From Sinohyriopsis cumingii (Eukaryota; Mollusca; Bivalvia; Unionida; Unionidae): a stretch of DNA of 64,000 bases. The notes under the pieces were generated by a model. It had not been told where the DNA came from, did no database searches, and saw only the letters and a program-made list of their open reading frames with translations. The translations under genes were made by a program, and so were the position numbers. Location: positions 27,853,577 to 27,917,576 of the forward strand of contig CM068842.1 of the NCBI GenBank assembly GCA_028554795.2, in the 5' to 3' direction. How positions within the stretch are numbered: the stretch's first letter is position 1; each line of letters starts with the position of its first letter. This document shows positions 37,452-49,091 of this stretch, piece by piece.

Positions 37452-37587
37452 ATGGTAGGGTTGTTGACAAACACTGTCAAAGTACACCAGAAGGATGCAT
37501 GAATACACAATTAGTTCTGTTCTTGTATACTCATTGCAGGATTGGGGATTTCAAAGTAGGCTGGATGCACCATCCTGTATGAATAGG

Positions 37588-37745
37588 AGCTGCAGTGGCA
37601 CAGACATAGTGTGGGTTCAGATCACTTCATCAGATTAGCCCAGATTGTCTGTTGTGGTGTGCCCTTTGGCAAGGCATGTCTATTGTGGTGTGCCCTTGGG
37701 CAAGGCATTTTACTCCATTTGCCTTGACACTAAAGAACTTATGAT
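37588..37745 (+). mobile_element. tRNA-like SINE remnant
   Basis: GTGGGTTCAGATCACTTCAT looks like a decayed B box, followed by CAGATTAGCCCAG. A GGTGTGCCCTTTGGCAAGGC segment appears twice in tandem. It resembles the remnant near 19320. Confidence 0.4.
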
Positions 37746-37893
37746 ACTGTACCATAGAAAACCATATCAATTCATTTCTGGTTTTATGAACTAATAACCT
37801 AGAATTTTCTGACTGACATGATGCATTTTCAACCAATCTAAATGCATATTACGAAGACTTGCTAAAAATCTGTCATTATGTTTCAAACAAAGA

Positions 37894-38067
37894 TGGTACC
37901 CCAGCTGGCCAAGTGGTCTAAAGCACTTGCTTTTACCAATCACAGCCATCTCATTGCTGTGCATGTGGATTTGAGCCCTGGGCTCGGCCATTGTGGGTAT
38001 GTAAGAGAGCATGCCAGTAGCTTCCTTGGCATCACTGGTTCTTCCTGTGGGTTGGTGGTTCTTGCAT
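37894..38067 (+). mobile_element. SINE family A, diverged copy lacking its 3' end
   Basis: CCAGCTGGCCAAGTGGTCTA and GGATTTGAGCCCTGGGCTCG give the A- and B-box regions. It continues through GCCAGTAGCTTCC to GGGTTGGTGGTTCTTGC and then stops before the CTGGCCGCC segment. Confidence 0.75.
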
Positions 38068-39124
38068 AGAGATATAACCTATTCTAACAGTACATCATGC
38101 ATTGGGTGGTAATGAGGAGGCATTATATAGAATACATGGACAGTTAGAAAGGACAAGGTGGCAAATTTGGACATGAAATTCATGTCTGTTAATGTGCTTT
38201 GCCTTTTTCAGCCATGCTGCCATTCATGATTTTGTTGAACAGTGAATGACGTTAATATCCAAGCTGAGTGTAAGAAATACCATGTTTTATGCTAGCAGCT
38301 TAGAATCGCCTTGATAAATATTAAATTCAGTAATGTTTCCATTCAACCAGTTACAATCTGCCAGTTTTAAAAACGATAAATGTCTTTTCAGAAAGGATAA
38401 AAATCAAAGCATTGTTGTATTTTTATAATTATTCAAATTTACATCATTTCTTGAAAATAGGTTTTGAAAATCTCCATTTAATTTTGTATAATATGAGGTT
38501 TGACAGTTATGATGTAGGACCTTACCATGATCCAAATTTCCATTTAATTTACAAGTAAGAAAAGATTATTTTTCCATGCAGTTATAATGTGTCTTGATAG
38601 ATGGGGTCCCTTTCATGCAAATTTTAACAGTATAGTATGTAACTGGGTAGAGGAGGTAAGAGCAAACAGCTGATGACAAATTTATTAGCTGGGTTTTTTT
38701 TTTTACACCTGACTGTTATGTGGTATATGTTCGTCTAGGACCACATATACAATATAATATGAGAAGAGAACCAGCCTCATCAGTTTTGTCGAAATGTTGG
38801 AACTGGGCTTATAATTTTGCAGACAGTTATTTGCCAAAACTGTAAAATTCAGGGTGGTCTTAATGGCAGTAGAGGGTTTATCGTTAAATGAATACTGCAA
38901 CTTCTCATGCATCCTTACAGTTGGGTTTTTGTAATAGACCCCTTTACCAATAGCTACTCTTTGATTTTGGAAGAAAACTTTTGTTTCCTGAATTACTGGA
39001 AGATGGGATTGATCAAGTCCTGTTGCCTTGTACGTAATCCGATGTATGGCCTAACATTCATGAACAATGAGGAGTCATTTTTGTTTTTGATAACATGATT
39101 GGTTATAGACCTGAAGAGTTTATG
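38068..39124. other. Unannotated sequence
   Basis: AT-rich DNA with no recognised element. Confidence 0.4.
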
Positions 39125-39600
39125 GAATGGTCTTTTTGTCTGTGATTCATTGTCCGTCTGTCCTTTAGCACAAGTTTGTTATTGCTGCAGTTCCCAAACT
39201 ACTGGAAGAATTGGCATGAAACTTTACATGCACATTCATCCTTTGGTCTAGTTGATCATAAGTAAAAATGGTCTGTTCAGAATGGCAATCTTGTAAACCT
39301 CATCACTGCTCTCCTGCATGGATGGTCATCTTAACATGGGGTTTTACTGAAAGAATTCTTGTGATGTCTAGTGGGTCCTAAATGAAAATGGTGCTAATGT
39401 AGAATATGGCTGCCACAGAAGCTTCTTCTCGTAAGCAAAAGTCATATTGACCTGTCATTTTCACCAGAAGACTTATGATGTCTAGGTGGTCCTAAATGAA
39501 AATGGTTCCAGTCTGATATCCAATATGGCCAACAGAAGCCATCTTAAAAATCTGAATGGATGGTCATATCAGCATTGAGTTTTCATTGAAAGACTTGGTG
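39125..39600. repeat. Inverted-ATGGC repeat, second cluster
   Basis: Three to four units of the family seen at 17420 are present: TTAGCACAAGTTTGTTATTG, CATGAAACTTTACATGCACA, GATGGTCATCTTAACATGGG, AATATGGCTGCCACAG and CAATATGGCCAACAGAAGCC. Orientation is the same as in the first cluster. Confidence 0.8.
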
Positions 39601-39713
39601 ACAATTAAAATAAATGAAAAGGTATGGAAATAGTAAAAATTGAATATTTCTTGCCCAAGTGTATCACCAATGCACAAAATATCCTTAAAGGATTACAGTT
39701 GACTGCAAAACCA

Positions 39714-40036
39714 TAAATACTGGCATATTTTGATATAGTATACACTACAAAATCATTAATACTGGCACATTTTGATACAGTATACACTACAAAATCATTA
39801 ATACTGGCACATTTTGATACAGTATACACTGCAAAATCATTAATACTGGCACATTTTGATACAGTATACACTGCAAAATCATTAATACTAGCAGATTTTG
39901 ATACAGTATACACTGCAAAATCATTAATACTAGCACATGTTGATACAGTATACACTGCAAAATCGTTAATACTGGCACATGTTGATACAGTATACACTGT
40001 AAAACCATTAATACTGGCACATTTTGATACAGTATA
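39714..40036. repeat. 42-bp minisatellite, seven to eight copies
   Basis: AAAATCATTAATACTGGCAC, ATTTTGATACAGTATACACT and GC repeat every 42 bp. The minus-strand frame open through it (VYTVS-CASINDFA) is a repeat artefact. Confidence 0.95.
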
Positions 40037-40829
40037 AACAATCAGAACATTGCCCTACCTTACACTGTGACATTTTGCAGACAGATATGGGGATATACAT
40101 TTATTGGCAAATAATGGCATGTGCAAAGAAGTGCATTCATTTTGAAATTTTTTGTAACATGAAAATGTTGCACGCTGATTATTCTATGAAGTGTGCTGTT
40201 TTTACTAATGCTATAACATCATCGCAGCAAATTTGCACTTTGTAAACTTCAGCTTTATAATGGATCCATGTTTTATGCATTTTTTTATTCCTTTTCTTTA
40301 TTAATAACTTGGATAATTATTACACACTTCAGGTATTTTATGTGAATTTTTGTCAGAGTAACTGTCATTTAGATGAATATTCTGACATAAAAGATGACAG
40401 CCTGCTTGCAAGCTGGAGAATGAATTGTTTCATTTCTTTTAATGAGAAATTGTTCATTTAATTTGCTTTAAGATTCAGTTATGGAGAATTTTTTTGGTTA
40501 AGAGATACATTTTTATGTTTTTTCTGTAGAACATTATGTGTAGATTAAAAAGTTGTTTCTCTGATAAAATTTACTTGAACTAAATTCCCCAAGTTTGCCA
40601 TTAAAATTAATGAAGAGTTAAGGTATATACATTTGCTAGATGCTTGACTAAACCAAATGTTATACGGATTTTTTGTTTATTTTTATCTTCCATTTTATGA
40701 ACCCTTGAAAGAATTGGAACATCTCTGCCTCTTATATTTTATATTGTTGACCTCATTGTTTACATAATTTGGAGGAGTTTGTCTTCCACAATTGTTGTTG
40801 CAATTCCTGACTTTTACATTTTGTACAAT
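40037..40829. other. Unannotated sequence
   Basis: Plain AT-rich DNA. Confidence 0.4.
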
Positions 40830-41290
40830 GTCTGGTTTGCCTTGAACAAAAATTATGCTGTTCTGATAAACAGTATGGCCACCATGTCAGCCATGTTGAA
40901 AATCTTGTTATTGCTACTCCTCCTAACTGTAAAGTAATGTTGACTTGGGGTTTCCACCAAAAGACTAATTATGATGTCTAGTTAGTCCAGAATGAAAATG
41001 GTGGTGATCTGACCTCAAACATGGCTACCACGAAACCATTTTGAAAATTGTCCCCATTATTGGTCATTTTAAATGGAAACCGATATTGACATGGGATTTT
41101 TTGCCAGAAGACTTTATATGCTGTATAATTGGTCCTGAATGAAAACAGTGCTAATCAGACATCTGACATGGATGCCATGACAGCCATCTTGAAAATCTTA
41201 TCACTACTCAAGAATTGATGGGCATGTTGACCTAGGATTTTCACTGAAAGACTTCTTATGATATCTAGCTGGCCAATGAAGCAATATGTG
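40830..41290. repeat. Inverted-ATGGC repeat, third cluster
   Basis: Three units: AGTATGGCCACCATGTCAGC with CATGTTGAAAATCTTGTT, then ACATGGCTACCACG, then GATGCCATGACAGCCATCTT with GAAAATCTTATCAC. Same orientation as the clusters at 17420 and 39125. Confidence 0.8.
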
Positions 41291-41431
41291 AAGTACACTT
41301 GCCTTTTAATTGCCTCTTAAACAATTAGTTCTTTTAACAGCCCAAGGATAGTTTTATATGAGCTTTAAGCAGGACTGCTTACTGTTTATACATGCTACAT
41401 GTTACAGGCATATGTTGAGATTTTTTTTCAG

Positions 41432-41478
41432 ATTACTGAAAATCATGCTTTTTGGCATGACACAATGTGTTATGGCAG
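41432..41478 (+). CDS. Weak candidate microexon (47 nt)
   Basis: A very good acceptor (GAGATTTTTTTTCAG) and the donor GGCAG|GTATGA enclose 47 nt. Read from its first base it gives ITENHAFWHDTMCYG with no stop. Another frame is also open, and the phase does not follow the exon at 34517. Chance is a real possibility. Confidence 0.2.
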
Positions 41479-41737
41479 GTATGACTGTAGTCTTGTTTAA
41501 TTTTGGCAGATCCATTTTGTCTTATAACTTATCACAGATTCCCTACACTATAATCTGTATATTATTAGCATGTTCTTTGCTCAATAACATTTCATGTTTA
41601 TCAGGGACAGGCAATGCCTGCACAAACTTTCTTGACAGACATACTGTTAAATTCAGTTATTGTAAATGGTACAATACACATTTATAACAAGAGCAAATAT
41701 GTGGTTTGCAGTTATGCAGAATATAATCAAAAGTCCA

Positions 41738-42052
41738 AACCAGGCATGGACAATTTGCTCCAGGGTGTGACCAGGTGAGTCCGAACCAGGCATGGGCAGT
41801 TTGCTCCATGGCCAAACCAGGAATGGGCATTTTACTCCAGGGTGTGACCAGACAAGTCCAAACCAGGCATGGGCAGTTTGCTCCAGGGCCAAACCAGGCA
41901 TGGGCAGTTTGCTCCAGGGCCAAACCAGGCATGTGCAATTTGCTCCAGGGCGTGACCCGATAAGTCCAAACCAGGCATGGGCAATTTGCTCCAGGGTGTG
42001 AACAGATAAGTCCAAACCTGGCATAGGGAATTTGCTCCAGGGCGTGACCAGC
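41738..42052. repeat. Composite 31/47-bp minisatellite
   Basis: Units of CCAAACCAGGCATGGGCAGT plus TTGCTCCAGGG (about 31 bp) alternate with longer ones carrying GTGTGACCAGATAAGT (about 47 bp). Open frames across it on both strands are artefacts. Confidence 0.92.
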
Positions 42053-42088
42053 TAAGTGATTTTTAAAGCAACACCCTATGATGTACAT

Positions 42089-42249
42089 CATTGCTGTCCA
42101 ACCCGTGGCCCATGGGCCGATTTTAAATGGCCCACTAGAGCTTGAGCAGCTATATAGTCGTGTTGCTTTTCAGTTTTCTGATGCGGCCCTCAGCTTCAAG
42201 AAAAACATTTTTCAGTGGCCCATGGTGTCAAAAAGGTTGGACAGCACTG
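42089..42249. mobile_element. hAT-type MITE (161 bp)
   Basis: The left end CATTGCTGTCCAACC and the right end GGTTGGACAGCACTG are inverted copies. Near-identical 8-bp flanks ATGTACAT (42081-42088) and ATATACAT (42250-42257) form the target duplication expected of hAT elements. Further inside, GGCCCATGGGCC and TGGCCCATGG are also inverted. Confidence 0.88.
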
Positions 42250-42403
42250 ATATACATTATGGATAAAACTAGGTCATGTGCTGTATTTATCTCACCCCTG
42301 ATTTTCAAAGCCCCCGCATAGTTGACCTTTAGATATGTTCAAATTGTATTACATCAACTCCAGTTTTTTTAAATGCTTGTTTGTCCTTTACTGTTTGGGG
42401 TCT

Positions 42404-42490
42404 ATGGTATCCCAGGTGGTAGAGCGCTGGACTTGTAATCCCAGGTTTGCAGGTTTGATACCCACCCAGGTAAGCCTGTCATTGTTAGCC
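42404..42490 (+). mobile_element. tRNA-derived SINE head
   Basis: GGTGGTAGAGCGCTGGACTT and GGTTTGATACCCACCCAGG form clear A- and B-box regions. The sequence after AGGTAAGCCTGTC is not clearly shared with the copy at 13503. A tRNA gene is unlikely because the acceptor-stem halves do not pair convincingly. Confidence 0.55.
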
Positions 42491-42721
42491 ATGGGCAACA
42501 ATTCACTGCACTTTCTTTTCTTTTTACAATTATGCATAAGCAGCAATACATCATCAATACAATGTATTAGTCTTGTACACATTTGTGAAAGAGCTAGTTT
42601 TATTGCTTGATAAGTAATTGTGTATGAAAGAGAAATTTTGTTTGGATCATTTGAACAGTGTGAAAATGTTGGATCAGCATTGTGAGAGAATTGTTCTTAC
42701 CCTGCATTGATTGCTTTAGCA

Positions 42722-42875
42722 CAGTGGTTTCCAAACTTTTTCGAACCACCACCCCTCTTGGTTATCCTCAGTGCCCCCTACCTTATCCCATAAAAAGCAT
42801 TATTCAGCATTAGCGCCCCCTTCTGTAATCTCACCGCCCCCAAGGTGGTGGTACTGCCCACTTTGGGAACCACTG
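42722..42875. mobile_element. hAT-type MITE (154 bp)
   Basis: The left end CAGTGGTTTCCAAAC and the right end TTTGGGAACCACTG are inverted copies. Eight-base flanks CTTTAGCA (42714-42721) and CTTTAGTA (42876-42883) are the target duplication. The interior is GC-rich (GTGCCCCCTACC, GCGCCCCC) and lacks coding sequence. Confidence 0.9.
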
Positions 42876-42883
42876 CTTTAGTA

Positions 42884-44350
42884 GGTTTATGAATATTCTC
42901 CAGAAATAATGAAATCTCTGTACATGCAACTTAGTGTAATATAAAGGAGCATAGCAGACTGTCCTTTGTGGCTCGGGACAATGAGGTCAGTCCGAGTCAG
43001 CTCCTTTGATATATCCTATTTCCTTGACATCATGAAGTCAGTATGTAGGATGTAATGTTAAAAACCAATGAAATAACCTTTCTTATCTTTGATTACATGT
43101 GGTTGATTAGCTTTTGTTTTTTATTGTCTTGATCCAGTTTCTAAACTGGAACCATATCATAGCGTTACAAGTAATCTTCACCTATGAACCTTGATATTTA
43201 CCAGATGGACTTTTCTTGTGATTTCCTGTAATGTCAGTCTGTTCAAAACACATTTATATTAGCATGAAATGAAACATGCTTTAAACTTTTTCACCCTTCA
43301 CCAATTTGTTTAAAAAAAAAAAAAAAAATCTCTGAAATAGTGCTGTAGCCCCTTTAAGAAAGTTTAAAATGATTTCCACATCATGTGATGCCTGGATTCC
43401 CTTTCAAAACAGGCATGCATCAAGACAGTTCTGTTGCCCATCATTGTTTATGAAGAAGAATCTATCTAAACAACATGAGAGGGGGCCCCATTTGGCAGGT
43501 ATTGGCCTAATCCATGTAAGCACTGTTGTCATGTAATTAACTTTGTTGACTTGGGTTAATAAACCAATCTTTAGTTGATAGGCCCAGCTTACCAATTTTG
43601 CCAGATAAGATTTGCTTGTTTGTATAGCACTCCATCTGGTACTCTATTCAGCCATCTATCAGGAGTTTTGCCTGCAGCACTAATGCAGCATTCCATACCT
43701 GCCTTTCAACAGCTTCCCTGCAGCATCACTGCATCAGGTTATGACCTCTTAATGGGAAACAGGTAGAAAAAGAAAATGCTGATATTAGGTGCAGAGAGGT
43801 TGTTCAAAAAAACATTTAAGTTTGCATTGATTTGAGAGAAAAAAATTGTAAATATTTGCTCCCATGAAATTTGGTTCAAATAATAATAATAATAATAACT
43901 ATTATTATTTATTTATTTATTTATTTATTTGTTTGTTTGTTTGTTTGTTTATTATTTTTTTAAAATTTATTTATTTATTTATTTCATGTACCTTGAGCCT
44001 GTCTGTTACTGACATACAGAATGTTCATTGGATCACTAAATCCAACCCCACCAACTCGCTCCCACCACCGTTTCAAGCATTTTGTCTAAGTAAAGTAAAA
44101 GCACATTTCTTAGTAAAACACATTGCATGAAGTTTTTTGGGGTATTTGTTTTTAAACAATAAAATATTTCACATCTGCATGTGACCACTGATTCTGTGCA
44201 ATTATTTTGTATCCATCAGCATGTTCACCACTGTTAAAACAAATTGGTATATAGGAGATATTCCAAACATGTTCCCAATTATTGATTTCAGTACCTGACT
44301 GAGCATGTAATAGCCATTTTTAGACAAAGTATGTCTGTTGCTCTGACTTT
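42884..44350. other. Unannotated sequence with simple repeats
   Basis: A poly-A run lies near 43311 and (AAT)n, (TTTA)n and (TTTG)n at about 43880-43985. Less AT-rich stretches at 43400-43760 contain no clear exon. Confidence 0.45.
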
Positions 44351-44637
44351 GTCTACTTGGATCGAATTTGGAGGCCCACACTTCCAGTGTATCACACAGT
44401 GAAATATGTATACTTGGATTGAATTTTGAGGCCCACACTTCCAGTGTGTCACACTCTGAAATATGTCTACTTGGATCTAATCTGGAGGCCCACACTTCTA
44501 GTGTGTCACACAGTGAAATATGTCTACTTTGATCAAATTTGGAGGCCCACACTTCCAGTGTGTCACACAGTGAAATATGTCTACTTTGATCAAATTTGGA
44601 GGCCCACACTTCCAGTATGTTACACAGTGAAATATGC
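44351..44637. repeat. 57-bp minisatellite, five copies
   Basis: TCTACTTGGATCGAATTTGG, AGGCCCACACTTCCAGTGTG and TCACACAGTGAAATATG repeat every 57 bp. The multiple-of-three period keeps frames open on both strands. Confidence 0.95.
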
Positions 44638-46033
44638 TACATTCAGTTCTGATGGACTAGTGGTTACTGTTGCCGCTGTATACCAGATAAAACCTGAACA
44701 GAATTGAATGTAGCTTATCTCCTATGTAAAAATGTAGGCATGCAAACTATATCCAAGTAGATCCAAAGCAGCAGAATGGTTATTAAATGATTAGTGAAGC
44801 ATTTAAATTGGGAACAGGTTTGGAAAGAGGTGCTGTCTAATAAAAATGAGCACAGAGTCGATGGAAGGGGAGATGGGGCTAATATCTAATGGCACTAGTT
44901 AAGTCACCTTGTGTTAATTTCTAAAGGCAAGTGGGTGTAGTCAATAACTGTGAGGAATTCAGTTTTCAGACATATCTGTATCCCACCCCTAGACCTGTTC
45001 TAGATAAGAGTTTCCTATATGATGAAATTTCACTGCTTCAGTTTTTAAGATACATCATAATGCTTTGCACATTGAAGACATACAGTTATTTATAAAGCAT
45101 TCAAGCATTGCAAAACAAAAGTGGGAGGGTGACAAAGTTGAGGCTGAAATACCACAAAGGTTGAATTAAAATCACTGATGATTAGTGGGTAGTATGTTTG
45201 AAAGTATTTTTGTTGTATTGTCAAAGATGAGAAGGGCAATTTACAGATGACAAGTCTATGTCTGTAAACTGCATGCTGGAAATATGATCAGTATATCAAC
45301 ACATTTGAAATGACATCTTGACATTCCTTCTGAAGATAAAATGACCAAGTTGATATGTGTATCAATTATGTATCTTATAGGTTTTGTATCACAATCTGTT
45401 ATCAATACAGAACACAGGTGTATTGCTTCACCTGAGTTTCACCTCTACTCTAAATGACAGGTCATAACACTTTGTATATTAATAAAAATGTGCACTGTGA
45501 ATCTGGTCTCTCGAGACAGGTGGTCTCTTAATGCAGTGAGCTATAAAAGACAGAATTTTCCATAATGTACCAATGGATGGAGAGACAAAGAGTATCACAG
45601 CCTCCCAATTAAAGCATTATACCATATTGGGTCTGTACCAGGTATTTGGTATGCTTGAATTTTGTTCCATTCCTAATGGTCACCCTTACTGTTTACATGT
45701 AGAGAAAATACAAAAAATAAAAACCCACTTACACATTTGCCATAACAAACAATCTAAATATAGAATTTTGTCCCTCCCAAATTTCTGTATGTACTGATCC
45801 CTGAGTAGATCCCAGGTTAGTTGGATCAAATTGAATCATTTGGAGCATGCAGTTTTTTGTCCCATATCCCAAGTATTATATGTAGTTGCAAACCAGGACT
45901 CTTTTCTTAACTGAGAGCCATAGGAAGAGTGCATTTTCAGAACTAAGGTCATGTTCTGTAATTGCTGAATCATGAACACATTTTCTGTTCCTTTTTGATA
46001 TATAAACAGTTTACAGTGAAACTCTTTTAATAT
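44638..46033. other. Unannotated sequence
   Basis: No repeat array, transposon end or splice pair with an open frame was recognised. Confidence 0.4.
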
Positions 46034-46140
46034 AGCTACAGTAGATCAGTTGGTAGAGCTTTTGAATCATATACCAAGGTTCAAAGGTTTGATATCCACC
46101 CAGGCCAGCTCAAGTTGGCTGCCTTAGTGTATCCTTAAAG
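46034..46140 (+). mobile_element. tRNA-derived SINE fragment
   Basis: GATCAGTTGGTAGAGCTTTT and GGTTTGATATCCACCCAGGC are decayed A- and B-box regions. CCAGCTCAAGTTGGCTGCCTT follows in part, then a short tail related to the element at 13503. Confidence 0.5.
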
Positions 46141-47469
46141 AACCGCACTTAGTTCAGATTTTGCTGTTTATATAGCTGAATATAGTTCTGTTAAAATCAA
46201 ACTATCGACCATTAATACAGACATGTTTGTTCCCATCCATGTATCGTAGATAAAGGAGGAATCCAAATTTACATATTCATGGAGTAATCAAGGAAATCTG
46301 TTTTTAGAAAGTGTTAGATAGTGAGACTGTCATATAAGTAGAGTTGGGATAAAAGTTCTTCATATACAGATAAATTGGCCAAGTTAAGTTTTAGTGTTAG
46401 CAGATTTTCAAGGTGAAAGCTTATAAAACTTGTATACAGTAAATCCAGCTTTTGTTTATCTAGTTGAATCTACAATGGTATGCATAGGTATGATCCATAA
46501 TGAATCTTTGGACTGAAGCTATCAAAATATCAGGTTGTTGTGACCAGTATTTTCTTTTTCTTTCATTTTAAAAGAAGTCCAGATACGTGTGCGAAGTCAA
46601 AGTACCAACAAAATATTTTCCTTTTTTTTTTTTAATAACTTGGGCTAGTTTGTATTGGAGCTGTTTTGATGAAGGGCTTTGGTCCATCATTGGTCGCATT
46701 CATTGAAATGATTAGTTAATTCATTATGTTTATGGTATTTTTGGTTTTAAAAAAACATTTCGATGACATTCAGCTGTTTTGCTTCAAACATGACACTGGC
46801 CCAGGAACAAATAAAACATTTGGCCAACCATGGTTGCTAAGTATTGAAAGAAAACAGGCCCAAGGCCAGAGTGGGCCCAACCTAGCTAACACTAGGTGGT
46901 CTTAACACACTCCACTCCCACCCACCCCCATTTGTGACCACAAAAGACCCTATATGAAAGGGAGAAACTTCACAACACTGTCCAGAAATGCTTATGGCTC
47001 AAAAGGACAAGTTCAGTGTATATGTTAACTTTAGCCTTGTGTGAGGTGCATCATGGGATGCATCATTATCATATTCATTGGTTTTCATCTTTGATATTTG
47101 TCTCGTTTATGATGTATTGGAACTAAAAATAAAGTCAATAGTATACCACTTTAAATAGTCTCTTGTTATAACAAAATATGTTATAAAATTTCTATGGTAG
47201 TTTCAAGAATGTATCAAGCTGCACTTGATCGTTGTGAAGATGTCAACACGGTACACCACAATCAGATATTTAGATGGATTTCATTTTACATTTGATTTTA
47301 GTTGTTTGCTTTGAATATTGAAAATTTTAAAATAAATAGAGAGCCCATACATATATTAATCAAGTATAATTGTGGAATTGGGATAATTTTTATGCACGGA
47401 ACAATTACCATGCATTATTGCATTTTGAGTTCATTCGTGCATTAAGTACTGCATATGAGTGGTATTGAA
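46141..47469. other. Unannotated sequence
   Basis: Mostly plain AT-rich DNA with a less AT-rich patch at 46830-46960 of unknown nature. Confidence 0.4.
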
Positions 47470-47935
47470 CTATCACCATTTAATGCTTAAAATATGTAGT
47501 TAGCACTGAAATTATTTTGTCATGCATCATAAATGTTTTGATACTTTTTAGAATTGGTAATACCATTGAGTAAGGCATTAATATATGTAGATGGCACAGA
47601 AATTATTTCCTTAATGCATCATAATTTGTTATATTTTAGAATTGGTAATATTTCTAAGTCATAAAATATGTTTAGATGGCACAAAAAGTATTTCCTAATG
47701 CATAATAATTTTTTATTATTAGAATTGGCAATGTCATCAAAAAAGGCTTAAAATATGTGTAGATGGCACAGAATTTTTTTTTCTAATACATCATAATTTT
47801 TCTTAAACTTTTCTGAAATGGTAATATTTTTAGTAGGTTTAAAAATAAAATATGTTGATGGCACAAGACCAATTTCCTATTGAATCATAATTATTTATTT
47901 TTTAGAATTGGTAATATCCTCTCAAATTCTTAACT
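47470..47935. repeat. ~100-bp diverged tandem repeat, about five copies
   Basis: AAATATGTAGATGGCACA, ATTATTTCCTAATGCATCA and TTAGAATTGGTAATA recur in order about five times with frequent indels in A/T runs, marking an old array. Confidence 0.85.
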
Positions 47936-48019
47936 TTTTTGTAAATTCTCAAGTAAAAAAAAAAACAATTTTGATTCAGTATTAGTAGAATGTTAACATG
48001 TATTTGATATGCTAACCAA

Positions 48020-48157
48020 AAGCTTGCCAGTAGCTTCTCGAGGGTCGATGGTTCTTTCCGGGGATTTCCTGGGTTCTTCCTCCACCATTAATACTGGCCG
48101 CCATGTATAGCCTATCTTGTGCTGAAAAATGGCGTTAAACCCTACAACAACAACAAC
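48020..48157 (+). mobile_element. SINE family A, 5'-truncated copy
   Basis: It starts at GCTTGCCAGTAGCTTCTCG in the body, lacks the tRNA-like head and ends with GGCGTTAAACCC and (CAA)n. A 13-bp duplication ATATGCTAACCAA flanks it (48007-48019 and 48158-48170), so the truncation happened at insertion and not by later deletion. Confidence 0.93.
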
Positions 48158-48561
48158 ATATGCTAACCAATTGATCGTGGGTCACTTGATCCACTCCGAG
48201 AGATTGGAGTCAGTTTTCTAAGATAGCTCCTGGATAAATTTACCTGAAGAGGTATCATGCAATTAATAATACTTGATGTTTCTTGTTTTGAAAACGGTAT
48301 GTTCTTCAAAATCACAGAGTAATGTGATGGTTGTGGGGAATCAGAAAGTAAAGCTGATGCTGAGTATCAAACCCAGTCTTGCAGCTTTGTAGTCAATCAC
48401 ACATACCATAAGATTATAAAGGACACTGGTTTGTTACTGACTTCCCATGCCTGCAAGTTTTTTTTTAATGGCATCTACTTGAAATTTATTAGTTTTCAAA
48501 TCATGTAGGCATGATGAGGCTGTACCCTATTTCTGAGCTCTGCAGCATCAAGGTCATTTAA

Positions 48562-49091
48562 GATACACCACTGTGGGCGGTATTACAAAAAAAGCAGACA
48601 CATATAGCTCTAAAATGATACCAAATAATCTGGAAGTTCTAGTTGCACTACAAAATAGAGAGGGAAAAACCTCATTTTTTGGACCCGTTTCTTTTTTCCA
48701 CCCAAAATTCGCTCGTGGTTGGAATGCAGTTTTGTGTCCGGATTTAGACCTTTTGGCCTCAGATCTAAGGCAGACGGGTCTGAACTGCACACAGACAGGT
48801 GATCCTTTGCAAAACCCTGGATAAGGTGGGCATTTGGAATAAAGAGTGGTCCCTATACGAATATGATGGGTCCATTAAGCAGAAAGAAAAAGAACTCCAA
48901 CTTTTACCCTTCTGCTCATGCGCAAGCAAAATAACCAATGGAAAATGATGTTTCTAATACAACTAGGCATTAGTATCGTGGAACATTTGTTGAAAGCCAG
49001 TGTATTACGATGTATTCAGAAATAGCCCCCCAAATGTCTTTTCTACATACATTTCAGGCGAAAATGACAAATACCTCTGGGGCCGAGTGAG
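48562..49091. mobile_element. Possible TTAA-flanked element (530 bp)
   Basis: TTAA lies at 48558-48561 and 49092-49095. The right edge read on the minus strand starts CTCACTCGGCCCCAGAGG. The block has more CpG than its surroundings. PiggyBac-type elements duplicate TTAA, but the left end (GATACACCACTGTGGGCG) matches the right only weakly, so the assignment is tentative. An 83-codon plus-strand frame at 48573-48824 has no recognised domain. Confidence 0.35.

Noticed and set aside
39605..40041. Repetitive minus-strand frames of 130 and 84 codons
   Set aside because: Products of the 42-bp array at 39714-40036.
41653..42091. Overlapping 123- and 144-codon minus-strand frames
   Set aside because: Products of the composite 31/47-bp array. 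The two frames are equally open and repeat the same DNA.
42404..42490. Functional tRNA gene
   Set aside because: A and B boxes are present, but the acceptor stem does not pair and similar heads recur at other sites as SINEs.
44202..44707. 135-codon minus and 93-codon plus frames
   Set aside because: Explained by the 57-bp array.
48573..48824. 83-codon frame as a gene
   Set aside because: It lies in a possible mobile element, overlaps minus-strand frames and shows no recognisable domain.
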